Source: Varroa destructor (lineage: Eukaryota > Arthropoda > Arachnida > Mesostigmata > Varroidae). From it: a stretch of DNA of 64,000 nt. A program made the translations under genes and the position numbers. The DNA lies in NCBI RefSeq assembly GCF_002443255.2, contig NW_019211455.1:16308845-16372844 (forward strand). The letters are read 5' to 3'. Each line of letters starts with the position of its first letter. The first letter of the stretch is position 1. This document shows positions 12,801 to 27,800 of the stretch, piece by piece. The notes below the pieces were generated by a model. That model worked only from the letters and a program-made list of their open reading frames with translations. It was not told the origin of the DNA and searched no databases.

Positions 12801-15800
12801 CGTATGTGTACTGAGCCTCTTGGTAGATCTGTGTCTAATCCATAGTCTTGTCTTAGTCAGTACCGATCACATCTCCCTATAATGGCTATTTAGCCTGTTT
12901 TGGTTGTGATCATTAGGCAACCTTTCGTCGTTTTTTTCGCTTCTATCGAAAAGCCATATTTTCAAACTAAGTTGCTACCCTCGCACGAGCTCAGTTTCTA
13001 CCTTTGTTTCGGTTTACCATGATGTATCAGCACCGGTTAGCAAAAGCTTAGATTGCGGTTCTCTTTATATCGTTAGTGAAGGTCCTGGTCTATTGAGTAC
13101 CTTTCATTTTCTTCAAGTCGAACTCGTCTCCAAATCTCTTCATCCAGTCTAGCTTCACCGGCCCCTAACGGTCACATGATTTCGGCTTATTCATGGCATT
13201 GTTTCTTAAAGGCAGGTCCAGAGAGGCCAGATGTATGTGGTAAAGAACAAAAACGTCTTCGTCGACTGAGTTCGTAAAAATGCAATAGGAAAATCTGCTG
13301 ACCATAACGCGAATTTGAGGCAAGAGATTTCTCTGACAGGGATATTCCCACATACAACGGCTTCTTTATCAGTTGCAACAACACATAATAATGAAGTTCT
13401 GAAAATTTTTACCACTGTCGTATCACAACTGTCAGACCTGTACGTTGAACCTGCATTCCCTAGTAACATTTACATTTTGTTGGGCATGTTTTCATAGAAT
13501 ACCCAGCTTTACCGCGACATTGAAGAGCTGAGAAGGAGGATGGCAAACAAAATGACGTTTGCCGTCTCGCGAAAAAAAATCGCTTTCCTTGGTTTTCTTT
13601 ACCGGCTACAGCGCCTAGATGAATACAGAATTTGTGTGCAGTTTGTATGTTAATGCTGGTTATGACGCTGGCCGTCTTTTGACCAGTGGCCATTGCCACC
13701 CGAATCGGTGCGTAGGAGGTGGGTGACAATTGACAAGACCCAACTTGACTTTGCTATCAATGGTATTACAGCTAGCGGTGTCACGTCGACCGAATACATT
13801 TTCGTAGGAGCTGATCATTATTACTGTTGCTAAGTCGCGTGTCTTGTGAATAGAACCAAGACGCTTGTCGAGGGAGCTTTATGGTCAAAGTGATGTTTAG
13901 CGGAGTGCCAGATCTCCCGATGACACAGCCACTAAAGACTGCGGCAACTGGCGTTTTTGTGCTTTATTTTAATGGCGAATAACAGAGCAGCAGCTTCTGT
14001 AACTTACACGTCTTGATGTATATATTGTCCATCGTCGAAACTGTGTAAGCATCTTGTATGTCCGATTGAGCGCCTGTTGTGACACTGCGCACACCGTAAC
14101 ACCTCGAGGTCAGGTAGAGAGTGCCTTTATGGTTGTGAGGGTTACATGTTTTAGTCTCTATTTTACCTGGACTCTGCCAGATCAGCTAGACCCAACTCGC
14201 CAAATGAGAATAAAGTTAAAGCCCATTGGTCCGCTGCGAACGACTTGGAATAGAAGGAAAACGTCGCTACTGACCTATCGCATCCTTGGTTTTTAAATAT
14301 CACTAAATATTTAATTGCTCAGTTTTTTCAGAAACGACTACCACCTACAGTGGATCCGACACTACTTGAGATTAAAGAGAGCAGTTCCTGGTTTAGTCTT
14401 CCTGCTTGAGTCATTTTCAAGGAAGCAGACAATAGCCTAGCTTTTGACGCCTCAAGATGGGGTTTATTCTTTTACTTGAGTACCCGATAAATGAGCACAT
14501 TTCACCTATTGGTTAGCTCCGAATATGAAACACGAAACGGTCTTTTCTTTATTCCTATTTGGTTCAGTCTCGTCACATTCTGGCCTGCTCCACCGCTGTT
14601 TTATCAGGACGAATTTGACCATTACCCATTTAGATCCCCACCCCTATCGTCACTCCATGTGCCTGACCATTAGCGCTCTCCTCCAGACCACAGGCTCAAT
14701 TCCACGACGCGGAGTCCTACAACCTCGATTCCTTTAGATCTATATCGTGTGCTGGCAGTTTCTGCCGAACATCTGATCTGACCACATTCTTGAAGATCTT
14801 GATTCACCCTTATCCATCACCCTTTGCATGGCCCCATATAGCTTCGCTGCTAAAAAGAAAATCTTCGCTCCTCTGTGCAGTAGCAGGCCAACAAGACCAA
14901 CAGCTGATCCTCATCAACTAGCCAATCAGCCTGTTAGGAAGATCGGGTAAGTTCTGTGGTACTGCGTGAAGTTTCGTAGGATGCTGAGCTTCTATTATAC
15001 GAAGTTTGTCGACGAAGGCCACGAACGTTGAGGTGCAAATTGTACTACGCGCTAGTGTCACAATAGTGTACCGTGGTCACACGTTGGTATAATGGTCTGC
15101 GATCATGATCGAGTCCCATATATACAGAACTTACCGTACATCACTCTCGCTTCACATGAAATCAGCGTGTGGGGTTTGGCCACGGGCTTCAGGCGACAGG
15201 CTGCTGGGCCGGTTGAAATGCATTCGTTCTGCTCAAAGAAAAAGTTAAGCGACCGGAGATGTATAGACGAAAGCGAACGGGGTGGTATGGGAAGGGCACT
15301 CCCGTCGGATACTTCCGGCCATAGCCCATCAGACTTCCTGCCCGCGCACGTTCAAACTGGTCGAACGCAACGCCAACTAACCCCCTGACCAAGATTCGTA
15401 GCTAGGAAAAACGAACCCTTCTTGTCTTTAAAAAAAAAAAAGAGTCCATGGCCATGGAACAACTAATATATCCTATCCTAACTATATGTAGGTAGTTTGT
15501 AGTCATATATATATATAAATAGGTTCTCTTCTAGTCAACGTCGAATAAAGCATACAATAGTAGGAGATTAAAACGCAACAATGAAAACACGGTTTAACAC
15601 TTGTTAGGCTCATACTTAGAAACATCACCCTTTGGTGGTAAATAAAATTCGCCGAAAAGTGTTAGATGGCCTAGGTAGATCTGATGAATATAGACGTAAA
15701 AGCTGGCTTCAGCCAGCTTTCACATCTACATTATCATTTACCTCTATCAGTTGGTGATATTATCGAATAGCGCCGTGAACTGTGTAACAACGGAATAATA

Positions 15801-18800
15801 ACTATCGATAGCTTTTGTGCCCTTTCTTTACAAAGAAAAAGTTTATATAATAAATTCTACTCTTGGATCCGTATCTCATCCAGCAAACCGTACTGGTGTT
15901 ACACATACAGCTTATGCCATGCAATGGTCTCGTCTGAATTTAAATGCAAATCAAACGTTTGTATATGTATTCTAAACAGGTTAAAAGCAAAACCACTATG
16001 CTTCATCTATCTATACGACATTTCCTTTTCGTTGCTCTTTTTGGCCGTTTGGACAATTTTCCTGAAAAGACCTGTGCCTGTTCATTCTGTTGACAGGTGG
16101 TGATGACAGTGGGCCTGCTTTCGAGACCTCGACGGCGAAGGGGTAACGTTTAGGCAGTTCCTTTTCTTCGTCGTTTGGAAACTCGGGCCAGGCGCCGTTA
16201 AGCGGTTTTCGTTTCGGCGCCCACGGCGGCACCCGCGTAAATTTAAGGCGTTCCGTCAGCTGCGGGTCAAACGCAGCCCTGCGCGCTAGCCCCAGTCCTG
16301 ACAGAAACAAGCAGGCAAAAGCATATGACACATATGTACTGCTACTCCTGTGTATCCACTGCCGTTCTTCTGGACCCCCCTCCCCCCTGTTTTCCTCACT
16401 CCCAAAAGTCTCTAGGTTCTCGTCCAACACTGCACGAGACAACGATGCAGCAGCTCAGCGAAACGAATTAACTCTCCCGGATCCCGCACAACGAGGCAGG
16501 GGTACCACGGGCTGGGAACAAGATACGAGGGGTAGCGCGCTTCAGACGTTGAAATCGCCGGACGCGCACTCAATGATAGAACCGTGGCTCTGAGCAGCTC
16601 CCGCTAACAACGCTGACTGACCCTCGTACAGGCCCTCGCATAGGCGGTGCGTTTAAGTTTAGTTTGAGCACAAGCGCGCAGCCATGACTGGCCTGACCAA
16701 CACGACAGACTTAAAGACCCGTTGTTTAAAGTCCATTTTAAACGAGCACCGGCTGCCGCTGTCAACTCCCGTTAGAAGGTCAGCTTCGTTGTGCCGCTAC
16801 GCAAGCTGTCGCACTGTCGCAAAAGCCTTTTAATTAACCGCAACATGGAAAACAATGTATTGACGAGAATATTTTGCTAAGGGCAAGTTTTCAATATTAA
16901 CTTGAAATATAGTTGAATTACTAATATAGTAAGAGTAACTTACGTGCCCGTTGTCGTCAAGCTGATTATTGGTCAGCTTGAGCCTATCGAATGACACGAG
17001 CTGTTTAGTCCATTGAGCACCTTTGGCTGGCGAATCTGGGTGGATGTGCATTCGTGGAGGCATATGGGGATCCGCACGACCGGCTACGACCCATGACGAA
17101 CTGCAAAATGTATTAATGCCAAAATAGAAGCTTCAGCATTGAAAAGAACAACGTTCATCCTCATATAGATAAAATACAATGCTATAAGATACTCATTATT
17201 ATGATTTTACTTGTTTATAATCTTCGACTACTGTTATTAGCATTGGTAATGTAGGGCGTAATGTGTTGCCTGCTTAATCTAGGGATTCGTATTCTCCTCA
17301 GGCCGCTAATGTAAGTAATGCCTAACGGCAAAAAGCGCTGGGCATAAAACACGAAAAACATTCTTGACTATTCTAATTAAGCTTCTAGAATTATTTTTCA
17401 TGACTAGGCGTGTCTCAAACAAAAATTAAGGTAAACGATATGTCTCATAGGAAACGTGTTCCTTGTTAAGGACACACCTGACCTGTACTCCTTTCGAAGT
17501 ATTATATATATATATATATATATATATTCAAAGTGATTGTTATACAGTAATCCATCAGTCACAAAATGAAGTCACACAACTGTTGAAATCGCTTCTGATG
17601 TACATAGAAATAGAACACCACATGATAACAATAAAATGATAGAATATCCCAGAAAGCATATTTAGCATTTAATACGCGGTGTTCAAACTAAACATAGTCA
17701 GTACGTGCATCACAATTATGACACTCGCTAATTATACAGATTACATAATGGAAGCCGTGTGTTCCTATCAAAAGTCGTTTCTGAAACGTTAGTGATGATC
17801 CGAACAATTGATTCCTTATGGACCGTAGTTGTCGTCAAACTCAATTTCGAAGCTCAAGAAGACGTGGCTTCGTATAAGACAGGATTAACATCTAAGTGAA
17901 TTGACCACCGACCCTGTAGTCACTCTGCCGGAAAAACTTCTCGTTTTTTTTTTTGACAATTTGGCCTGCCGTGAAATTATTCCAGGCGACCGGAATGATC
18001 TATGGTTCTACTTAAACAATCTGAGAGTTAAAAACGAATCAGGCTATTTGCAGCTGCCATATTGAGACAGTAGCTAAAATCTAAGGATTACGAGGCGTAT
18101 GCAACCGCACGCTTTGAGATAGATACGCAAAGCTGTTGACGTTGTAGTCTGGGGTACTACCTAGGCAGACAAGTCAAGTGGGTAGTATCTTCTCTTCTAA
18201 CCCCTACGGCATTTGTCTTCTAAACACTGATAATTAAATCATTTCTGCTGTGGAGCCTCTTAAGCACTTAAATGCGTAAGCTTGAGAGTAACGACAGCTT
18301 TAGTATTACATGTTACAGATAATCATAAAGGTTGCTTAGTAAAACTTTGAAAATACTTTGTTGTTTAGAGAAAGTGCTTGTATTCCACGATGCCCCTGCT
18401 TAAAAAAGCACAAGATTAACATTGAGATTGTCAATGAGCCAGCTTGAGGTTCCCCTAGTCCAACTCCAAAAATGAGGTGCACGATTTCGCTTTTTCCTTG
18501 AGCTGCAGCGCTCATACAGTCAATAAACACCCTAGACTTTTTTTGGCGAGGGTGTATTGTCGTAGGGTGCTCCCTGTTAAACTTAAAAGGATTTAACATC
18601 TACAGTTTTTATTGGTAGTGATTTTGCAGTTCTTTTTTTCTTCGGTATCACAGGCGTCTACTTTGCGGGATGCAATTTTTTTCAAGACAATTCTCGAAAA
18701 TCAAAATCTAAAAATCAGAAGTCTTCTTTTTTGTGTGCTGTGCGATAAAATCTCCGAACTTGCCACTCAGTAATACTTGTATAGCTTCGCTTATCTCGTT

Positions 18801-21800
18801 AAGATTAATGAATGTTCGGTAATGATTGGGCCGATTCTGTTTCCGTCACTTGGACATCAAGACTCGAGGTCAAAATCGTGTCTTTTGAAGTTAACGTGTT
18901 TTTAAGGTGAACGTGGAGCTGGTCAGGAGGGATAGTATTTGTTTTGAAACGATTAGAAGGCATTTGCCAGCAGGTACAGCTTTTCTTGTGATGAGTCTTT
19001 TTTTAGCATTTAAAGCAATCTGCTTTTCTGGCAGGCGCTCGGCCTGAGGTGCCTCACAAGCTCCGACTTAGACTCCGAGTTTCTTCAGATAGTGCTTCAG
19101 ATAGAAATTAGGAGAAAAATCTCAACGAAAATTTTTTTTCGTGAATGTTTATGTTTCGGGAAGAACAGCCCTTGCTCCTCTTTTATCTTTAATGAAATGT
19201 TAGTAGCTTAGCTTAAAACGATTGTAGAACGGCATTACGACCTCAGTAGACAAACGAAAAGTCTAACGCGTAGCTTTCCATTGCTGTATCGGGCCTGGTT
19301 AAATTATGGCTGCACCCTTCATCTTCTAGGACGCATTTTGGTAAAGAAAGCAGGAGCTCGGCAAGGGGTTTAACAGAATTGGTCTACAGGAGCTTTCGTA
19401 ACGCTAGGCAAGACACGCATTAGGTGCCTTGTAAGCACATTATTGGCAACTCTTTTTGGAAAGGCTGAGTTGCCCATTGGCTGACCTTGCGCTAGATGAC
19501 GTAACCGTTAGGATGACGGGAGTTTGATCCTTAAGCATTAATGATACTAATTTATAAAAAGATTTATCTTATAAGACCAAAGCGTCCTTCAGTGGTTCGC
19601 CTAACCAATCTGTCTGGCTTGCCGTATCATGTTAGCTGTGGAAACATTCGATATCGAAGCCTTATGGGCTGAGGAGTGGTGCCGGAAATAGCGCGCCCAG
19701 GCGCCATTACAGTTCCATAGGGAAATGTTTATGTCCCAGAAGGGTCCTATTGCCATTAATTGAACCTTGTTTCTATGAATTACTTTTCCGAACGATTGTC
19801 TTCGATGATTTTTGAGTGTCCTGAAACGAGTCGTCAGATAGACGAGTGAGATCTTAGTGAATTTAGAAGCCTCTTCTTGTCTGATTGGTTTGTTTGTCTA
19901 AGCTGATTGCGGCTTGCTAGCACCGTAGTGAGTGCCAGAGTCTTTTCTACGAGTGCCTGTCAAAACCTCCTGTACTCAACGGAATTGGACTTAACGTCCC
20001 ATACTAATGAATATACAATTTCACTGCGTTTCTCTTCGTTAACAGAAATTCATCGACGGCCATTATGAGTGCTTTGGGGCCTCTCCAGAGCATAATAAAG
20101 CCAATTCACTATTTGAATATACCCTGATAAGCACCTGAGATAAAACCCCCGTTTAAAATACTGAATAATGTCGACGGAATGACTTCAGTGGCACTTCATT
20201 GATTACTATTCAATTCGTATCGATAAATAGCGCTAGTGGGGTTGTACTGTTTTGATAATAAGCAGATTACAACTTCATTTGCAGAGAACATGGTCTGACT
20301 TAATTGAATCAGGCCGTACAACACTCTTTAGCTGAAGAAATTTGTCTTGTCGGAGTTTGTAAAGCGATTACCACTAGCATCAAGCTTCAAGACTAGCTTT
20401 CAGAGTGGTTGAAGCACTCAATACTCAGGTGTTCTGAATTAGTTGCTTTCCGATGAATTGTTTGTCCTACTTCCTAGGGATCCATTGGGCCCATCGATGA
20501 CCTAATTGAAGTTTATTCTGACGAGATATTCATCAACGGAAACCGAAATTGGCCCGCGCATTGCCAGCTCGACTGACTGATGCCCTACCGTAGCATTATA
20601 CCGATTCTCAATGAATAATTAGAAAGTAACTTGCATTATCAAGAATTAGTATTAGTACTGTCAGTAAGATAGATGGGTAATGCAACAACATCCAACCTAC
20701 CGCCCCTTTAATCATAATATTGTATCTGTCGGGCTATCGTAACGATAACTAATGTAGGTCTTTATGTCTGCTTAGTGTCATTCTTGTTTCGGCCCGGTTG
20801 GCACATAAGTTTCTGTTTTGCGTCACTGTTATGTCATTGATGGCGTATAACTTTGGGGAAAAACCTCCACCTATGAAGAGGAAGGACCGAGCCGAGAAGG
20901 CGGAAAAGTTCTTTATTAATTCCCCCTATCGACGTCTCTTATCACAAGCCGTTGTAAACAATTGGTTTGAAGCTGCTGCAAATTTTCTGGTTATATCAGG
21001 CAATCCAAGAGTCATAGAGTTTACGTGTGACGACTTTTAATTTATATCGTTTCGATTTATCTCTCAGTAGCAGTCGGAGCGTTAGGAACGGGCAACGACT
21101 CACTAGTACGATATACTTTTGGCGTGAAACATGCACAGCTGGCTAATTATACCCATAGCTACGTTGTGCTTCTTGATTATATGTATGCGGTAGGTCTTGA
21201 TTAGGATGCGATCCTAGGTAAACAATACTTGAATGTTATACTATACTGACTTGTGAAATGCGTAACGGTAGCGTTTGTCGTCAACTGGAGTAAAATCCAT
21301 CAGAAGCATATAGTCTGCTTGAGGGTCGAGACCGAATAGGCGGACTTGGAACGTTGGAAACATTCGCCTGAAATGGACAAGGAGATTACACAGTAATACT
21401 ACATGAAGCAATTGTATACTAACTCTAATAGCTAAACCGATATTAGTACTAAATATATTTTACTATATACTGTCGTATAAAATGAATCGATATAAAAATA
21501 ATGATGCAGCTTATTTGCGTATAATGAGATATGAGGTCAGCTTTCGAAGCTCGCCATTTCTAGCCCATTTACCTCACGTCTCTTGTCCCAGCTAAGCTTC
21601 GGCCGTCAGACTGCGTGGACGAAATAGCCGTACAGCTCCTTTTGCAGGAGTGGACGGGCTGAAACCATAACCTAAAACTATTCGCGGCATGACGCGCTTG
21701 ATTTCTCCGATGTATTGATAGTAATAATTTGAATGATTTATATTGATGTAAGAAATATAATTTGGGTATATTTTAGAGTTTCGCCAGCACAAAACGAAGG

Positions 21801-24800
21801 CTCGAGTTTGGGCAAAGTACAAAAATTGATAAGATAATTGGTTATACTGAGTATCTGTTGTGGATCGGAGCTGTCATCTCGTCTTTGTTGACCCAGCATA
21901 CAACCCGCTGATCTTTATTGCAGCATTTTCTTATATGTTTAGTCTCTATATGCCACACCCAGCTGAGATTTTGTTTGCCTTTTATACGTGTGTCCGTTGA
22001 TGTCCGCATGTTATTTTTGACAAACGCGCGCAGTTATCAGTTAAGTAATATATTAACACTTAGCCGCGTTCTGAATTTTAAAGGACTCACGATGTATTCA
22101 GCTTTCGTTTCAAGCTACCAATTAGATATATATGCATGCAGGCATATGAAAACGTCGGTCAAGCTTGTCAGCTGCAATCAATAACGCAGTACATGCAGTC
22201 TTGTTGCAGCAACCCTTAAAGCGGAAAATCCCTGCATCTAAACAGCCATTATTGGCAGCCAGCGGCCAACAGGCAACAAGAGGAACTTTCGACAGCTAAA
22301 ACGGTAAGTTGTTCTCAACTTTTCATCCTTAGTCCCCTCGCACAGTGTCCTGTAGGACCGAAGCTGGCGCCAACCTCTCGCCTGCATCGTGCATCCTATC
22401 TCATAATGTCATTGACAGAAGCGGTGCGTGGCGAATTTCCAGATTGAGAAAAATGTCTCTAAAGGAAAAAGCAAGACGGCTAACAGAAATGAGCGAACAA
22501 CCCATTTCTTTCAATGCCCAAAACAACAGCGGCAGCAGCAGTAGCAGCCATAACGACCTTAACAAGAGCGATTTGAAATTAGGTGTAAATAAGGCGCTTG
22601 ACAATGAGTCAGCGGGTCGTAGTAGAAGTTCGAGGATGGCCACAACAACGGGACACGCAATCGTCGTTAGTCCCATCGATCAGACTATTACCTGCACACG
22701 AAATGACTTTGCAAAGTTTTATACTACAACAAACACGCATTCGTGCTGAAGGGCTGCACACTAATGTTTCTGTACAGCAAGAAATGTAAAATGTTTGAAA
22801 AAAAAACAAGAAATGTAGTCGAAATGGTCCATGTTTCGTCTATCGTTCGGCAGATGCTAACAAATTTTCCTTTTTACCGATTAAATAGGCTACGAAAATT
22901 TACGGTACCGAAATCGTTGTCACTGTTGCTGATGTGCTTTAAAGGGCAATACTTTTGTTCAGGTTTTATCTGTAAGATTATTACAGTTCGCGCGCGATTT
23001 TTCAAATGAAAAAACCTCTATCATTCAAGCAGTTAGCTATTCGCCAGATTCATCCGTACCCAAATTGTATTACGCAGCAACTTGCGCTGGTCTATTTATG
23101 TAAAATAGACAACGATGAAAAAAGAAAAGAGCGCGGAGAACCTCATTCAAAGCCAGGTAGCGGGTCGAAATGGCAGCTCAAGCCCTTAAAACTGCTGATT
23201 GTAGGGTGACAAAGACAGAGCCAGTAGGCGAACTACGCTGTTCTGTTATACATATAGAACACAGGGTAACAGCTGATAAGACTAGCTAAAGATGTATGTC
23301 AGATAGGAAGTCAAGATAGCGCAGCGTGACTGACATTCGTCACTGCACCTGCCTCAGTGGTAAGGCCTTGATTGCAGACTTGGGCTTTTCATGAGTCTAT
23401 CCAGATATATCTGCAAATATGTATGTTTTATCTCAAAGCTCAGGATATCTGCTTCGTCGAGCCTCGACTGACCATTCATTATGCGTTCGCATTTTAACTC
23501 ACCGTCCCAGTGAAGTGACAACGTAAAATCGAACCTGTATATATATATATTTTGCATTACTGCATGATATTCAGGACCCAGTGGTTATGCATTATCACAC
23601 AGATAGACATTTGGGTATTGTTACGGCCGAAAAGTAGCTTGGCAATACCGTAAATATCGTTATGACGATTCTTGGCGGGAGAAACAGTAATATTTTACAA
23701 CGCTAGCGTCGTATTTTGTTTACAGATTTCCTTTAGAGACCGTCGGTCGGATATAACTGCTTTATGAATAGATCTGGTACATGGCGCGCCATATTCATGT
23801 GTTATGCGTAGCTATATTAAAGAGGAAGAGAAAAACCGTTTTTGAAAAGCTTAGAGTGCTTTTAAGTGACGAATCCTTAATTACACATATACCTAGAATT
23901 TCAGCTGGGTCCGGCCCGGCTACCCAGAATAGTAACAAAGTTATGGGACCATTCGGTCCTCCAAGAGCTTTAGACTATCGACGCTCCAGACTTGTACAAC
24001 ATTGCCGTTCATAATTTTGAAACTCTGCTTGCTATCGTGTTCGGTACAATGTTTTTGGAGCTTGTCCACAAGAAATAAATAGTTCATCTTTAAACCTACC
24101 CACGAAATGTATGGAGATATATATTTTTCAGCCCAGTGTAGTGTGGCCGTGGTCTATTCTGCAGCAGTGAAAATCTGTTCCGTAGGCATAGGAGGTAAAT
24201 CTTTTCTTTAGATCTAGCGCGCTCTAGGCAAACCGGTGGAGTCCGATAAAAGAGCGAAAGGCCGACTTAGTCTACCGCATAACAACAGTTCCATCTTCTT
24301 CACGACGGCTGATGAACCGTGAACCATTCGATTCAGCTATCGGACAAACGGGGTATTTCCACTGGGCTTACGAAATCTGTTTCTGCCAAAAAAATCCATT
24401 GACTTACTAATGTACTTTGCAGTGGGACTTCGCCCATTTAATGTCATATTTTTTCGGTTAGCCGGACATTACTATGCTTATTTTTCAACTAGGCATAGCC
24501 TTGAGGATGCATGTTATAAATTGCCTCTTGTGCATTTCTTCTCGACACAAGCTATTGACTTGTCTCTCAAATGGGGTTCATAGTGCTTGTTGAATCTGGC
24601 GTAACTTGTATGTATTCATATGATCCGGAAAACCATACCACACAGTGAACTTCGTCCCTAAAAATAAGTTCAGGAGCTCGATTTTTAACTGATGCCATAG
24701 AGTTCGACACGCGCCGTTTATTACGAACGACACTGGTTATTATTTTTTTGACGATAGCTTTTATTTGTCGTATAAAAGTTATTGTCTAGTATAATTATTT

Positions 24801-27800
24801 CATTATCAGGTAAATGCGTTCGAGTGTTATGTCCGTTCTTCAGGTCGTTAGGCATCGTTTCATTTTTAGAACATTTTTAGTAAACAAGTTTTGCGTGGCT
24901 GTAACAAAAGGTTCCAGTTTCTCCTGGGATGGAGCGGGGTTTGGCTTACATCATCGTTAATACTCCCTATTGCTTGAAGTCGCATCGAAATCTAACGAGA
25001 AAGTGCTGGAACTGCACGTTTCAGCTAATGGCTACCATTTACATTCAAATACCCCACAGACGACAGATCCAATATCATGGCAAAGGGTGCAACGCAACAT
25101 GAAACAAATCACGTATGCTTGGCAGTAACAACAATCAAGTATTATTTTTATATATGCATGAAGGAAAAATAGGTATTGGAAAATATGGATCGTTCGTCAA
25201 GGAAAATCAAAAGGCAAAGCTGAAATAGATGAGGCAACAGATAAAATCTAGCTAACCTATCGACGATAAAAACAGCGTTATCTCTAAAGCGGCTTATAAT
25301 AATATACCTGGATCCCATCAAATCTGAATTCAATATTGAACCAAGCAGCGATTCGTCGCGCACACGTGCTACGCTGTCATAGAAATTCGCCTACCGAGAG
25401 TTATCATCGATGTCCTTCTTTAAGGCATATGCAAATCGAGACCATAGCCAACAGCCTATCTTGTGTACGCCCTCCTTTTAGGCTAGCCTCCAGCTATACC
25501 ACTTTAAATCAACTGTCAATTTACAATCACTGCGACGTTTCTCCTAGAAAAATTAGGTATAATAATCCAATCGAAGCAGGTCGATACCAGGTCTGCTGGC
25601 CTGACAACTGACCCGCCAAAATTTAAATGTGTGTAGTCCAGTAGCTTTACGTGTACTGCATCTTGAAAATAGATCGAACGCTTGATGTACGATACGAACT
25701 CACTTCGGTGGAAGGGTTTCGAGTGCATCTTGATTGTTGCGCTCGTTGTGTTTTCCATCTAGAAATGTCGTATTCGCAAAAGGATCAGGCAGGCGTCTTC
25801 CACAGCACGACGGCACAAGGCCCCCAAACAACCCTGAGCGTACAACATAGGCCAAAACGTGTATCTAATTCATCACAAAGCCATCACAGCCAGCATCCTA
25901 GGTTAAGTGCTTCATACAGGATTGCTTCAAGCGGCTCCACCGCTGCCATAATGCTGGCGCGGTCATGACAGAGCACAACATCTGTTGTACATAGTGAACA
26001 AAACTGCAACGAAATTGCATACGTAACAGAATCAGCTACACAGCCGGTAACCTCTCAAGGCTTTGGCACCACTTCCGTTATGAGGGAAATAACAAACATT
26101 TTGCTTGTAAACAATAAACGATATAATAATGATAGTTATTATTCTGATAATTATATGGTATGTTATAGTTAAATTAATATGGCTTCAAGAAGGAACGAAG
26201 CATGACTATTGAGTTGTAGTTTTTGCGTGCTAGCAATCTGTCCATTTGAAACGAAATCCACTTTGATGGGTTAAGCTTGACAGACGCGTGTACAATGATC
26301 TGAGCTTTCCTCGTCCATTCAGACACCCAAAAGTTGGACACGACGCCGTACGCCAGTATGTAAATGAACCTCGCATTTACAGATTACGCAGGACAGGTTA
26401 CTTAGATGTCAGGGACACTTCTTTTAATTGGTTTTATGGTCCATCGTACAGAAAGATACTTTACAGTCACTACCAAGAGTGCTATATGAATATAGCAAAT
26501 TTTACATATATTTTGGGCCGCCCCGTTGTGAGGGGTTCATATTCCATCCATACGCTAAAATCAGACTGCATTGCTCGATAAGCAGACCTTATGCAGATGC
26601 ATAAGGTCGTCATTTTTCTCTAATTTCCACTAATGTTCTTATATGCACATGTACGAGAATGGAACTTAAATACTTGCGCATATGGTGTGTATGTTTGTAG
26701 CTACATCAATTTACATTCGTTGGTCGTCTTGTGTAAAGCAAAAAAGAGAAAGGTCGAACGAATATAACAGCAGCAACAACAACAACAACAGCAGCAGTGC
26801 CAGTGAGTCCCAAAGGCAGGAGAAGCGGTGAGTATAGTCGTCGTCTCGGCCGTCGACTCTTCCTGTCTGAGTGGGCTCCCCCTGCCTAATTGAGTCGGAG
26901 TTCTCCTGAGACTCCGTACGGTCTCAAGGGTATAGTCAAGATGAAATAGAGAAGCAAAATCCCCTATTACACTTGGGCAGCCTGCCGATGGCTGATCTCC
27001 TAACTATCTCTGCGATCTCGTTTGCGAACTCCTTTCCCTGTAATATGGAACCCTCACAGCAGTTATGAGGAGCGAGGGCACTTTCTATGGACGACGGAAA
27101 GCTCCCTGTCTCTCGCCGAAAGGCCGCTATATGTATGCCTGTGGATACGTCGAGAGTAAAAAATTGGCTAACACGTGAAGTAGGAACTAACGGACAGAGA
27201 ACTCAACGTGGCGCAGAGATAGGCGCTGCATTCGATGAGAATATGGAGGCAAAGACAGCAAGCTAAGAACGGTTTCTTCTGTTTTGACCCTGACCGTTAT
27301 TTCCAAACAAATTTATCCATTCATTGAGGTTCAATTTGCAGGTCCACTTCCGTAGCTCGTGTCGGAGTATCCTGCGGTAGACAAACTCGCAGGGTTATAC
27401 CATATCATGCCAGCTAGCAGACATGCAACGTCATGCTTGACGAACGGGCTTGTGAAACGAAAGAATAAAAGCAAATGGCGAGCTATTTAAAGCGTACGGT
27501 GACCGCCGTTTCTGGTTGTAGCAAAAGAAGTTTAGGGAACGCGTTGGCCGATGATTATCAAAAAAAAAGCTTCACTATTTATATATATACGTTGGTTGTT
27601 TTAATTATTATAAATTATAATAATAAATAAAAATTATAAATGATTCAGTGACCTTCGAAAAATTATATTTGAAAAAGCATTTATAAGATGGCTAAACATC
27701 TCATAATGGTGAACTTTCTACTATGTTGAGTGACATAAACGTAAAGATCCAAGTTCACTTGACAAAGCTGTCCGAGCCTGCAGATACTTTGTATCGAAAA

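Larger units (their letters stand above)
10751..16943 (-). other. org-1: org-1 intron 4 (6.2 kb)
   Basis: GT-AG intron, gtaagt to tttcag. It contains a 17-bp tandem duplication at 12237-12270, a short palindrome at 15445-15458, a 10-bp hairpin at 15699-15720 and a GC-rich, CpG-containing block at about 16040-16800. No coding exon is recognisable. Confidence 0.75.

Noticed and set aside
16011..16442. 143-codon minus-strand open frame in intron 4
   Set aside because: It begins with TTG and has no ATG start or recognised domain. Extended GC-rich sequence explains the lack of stops.
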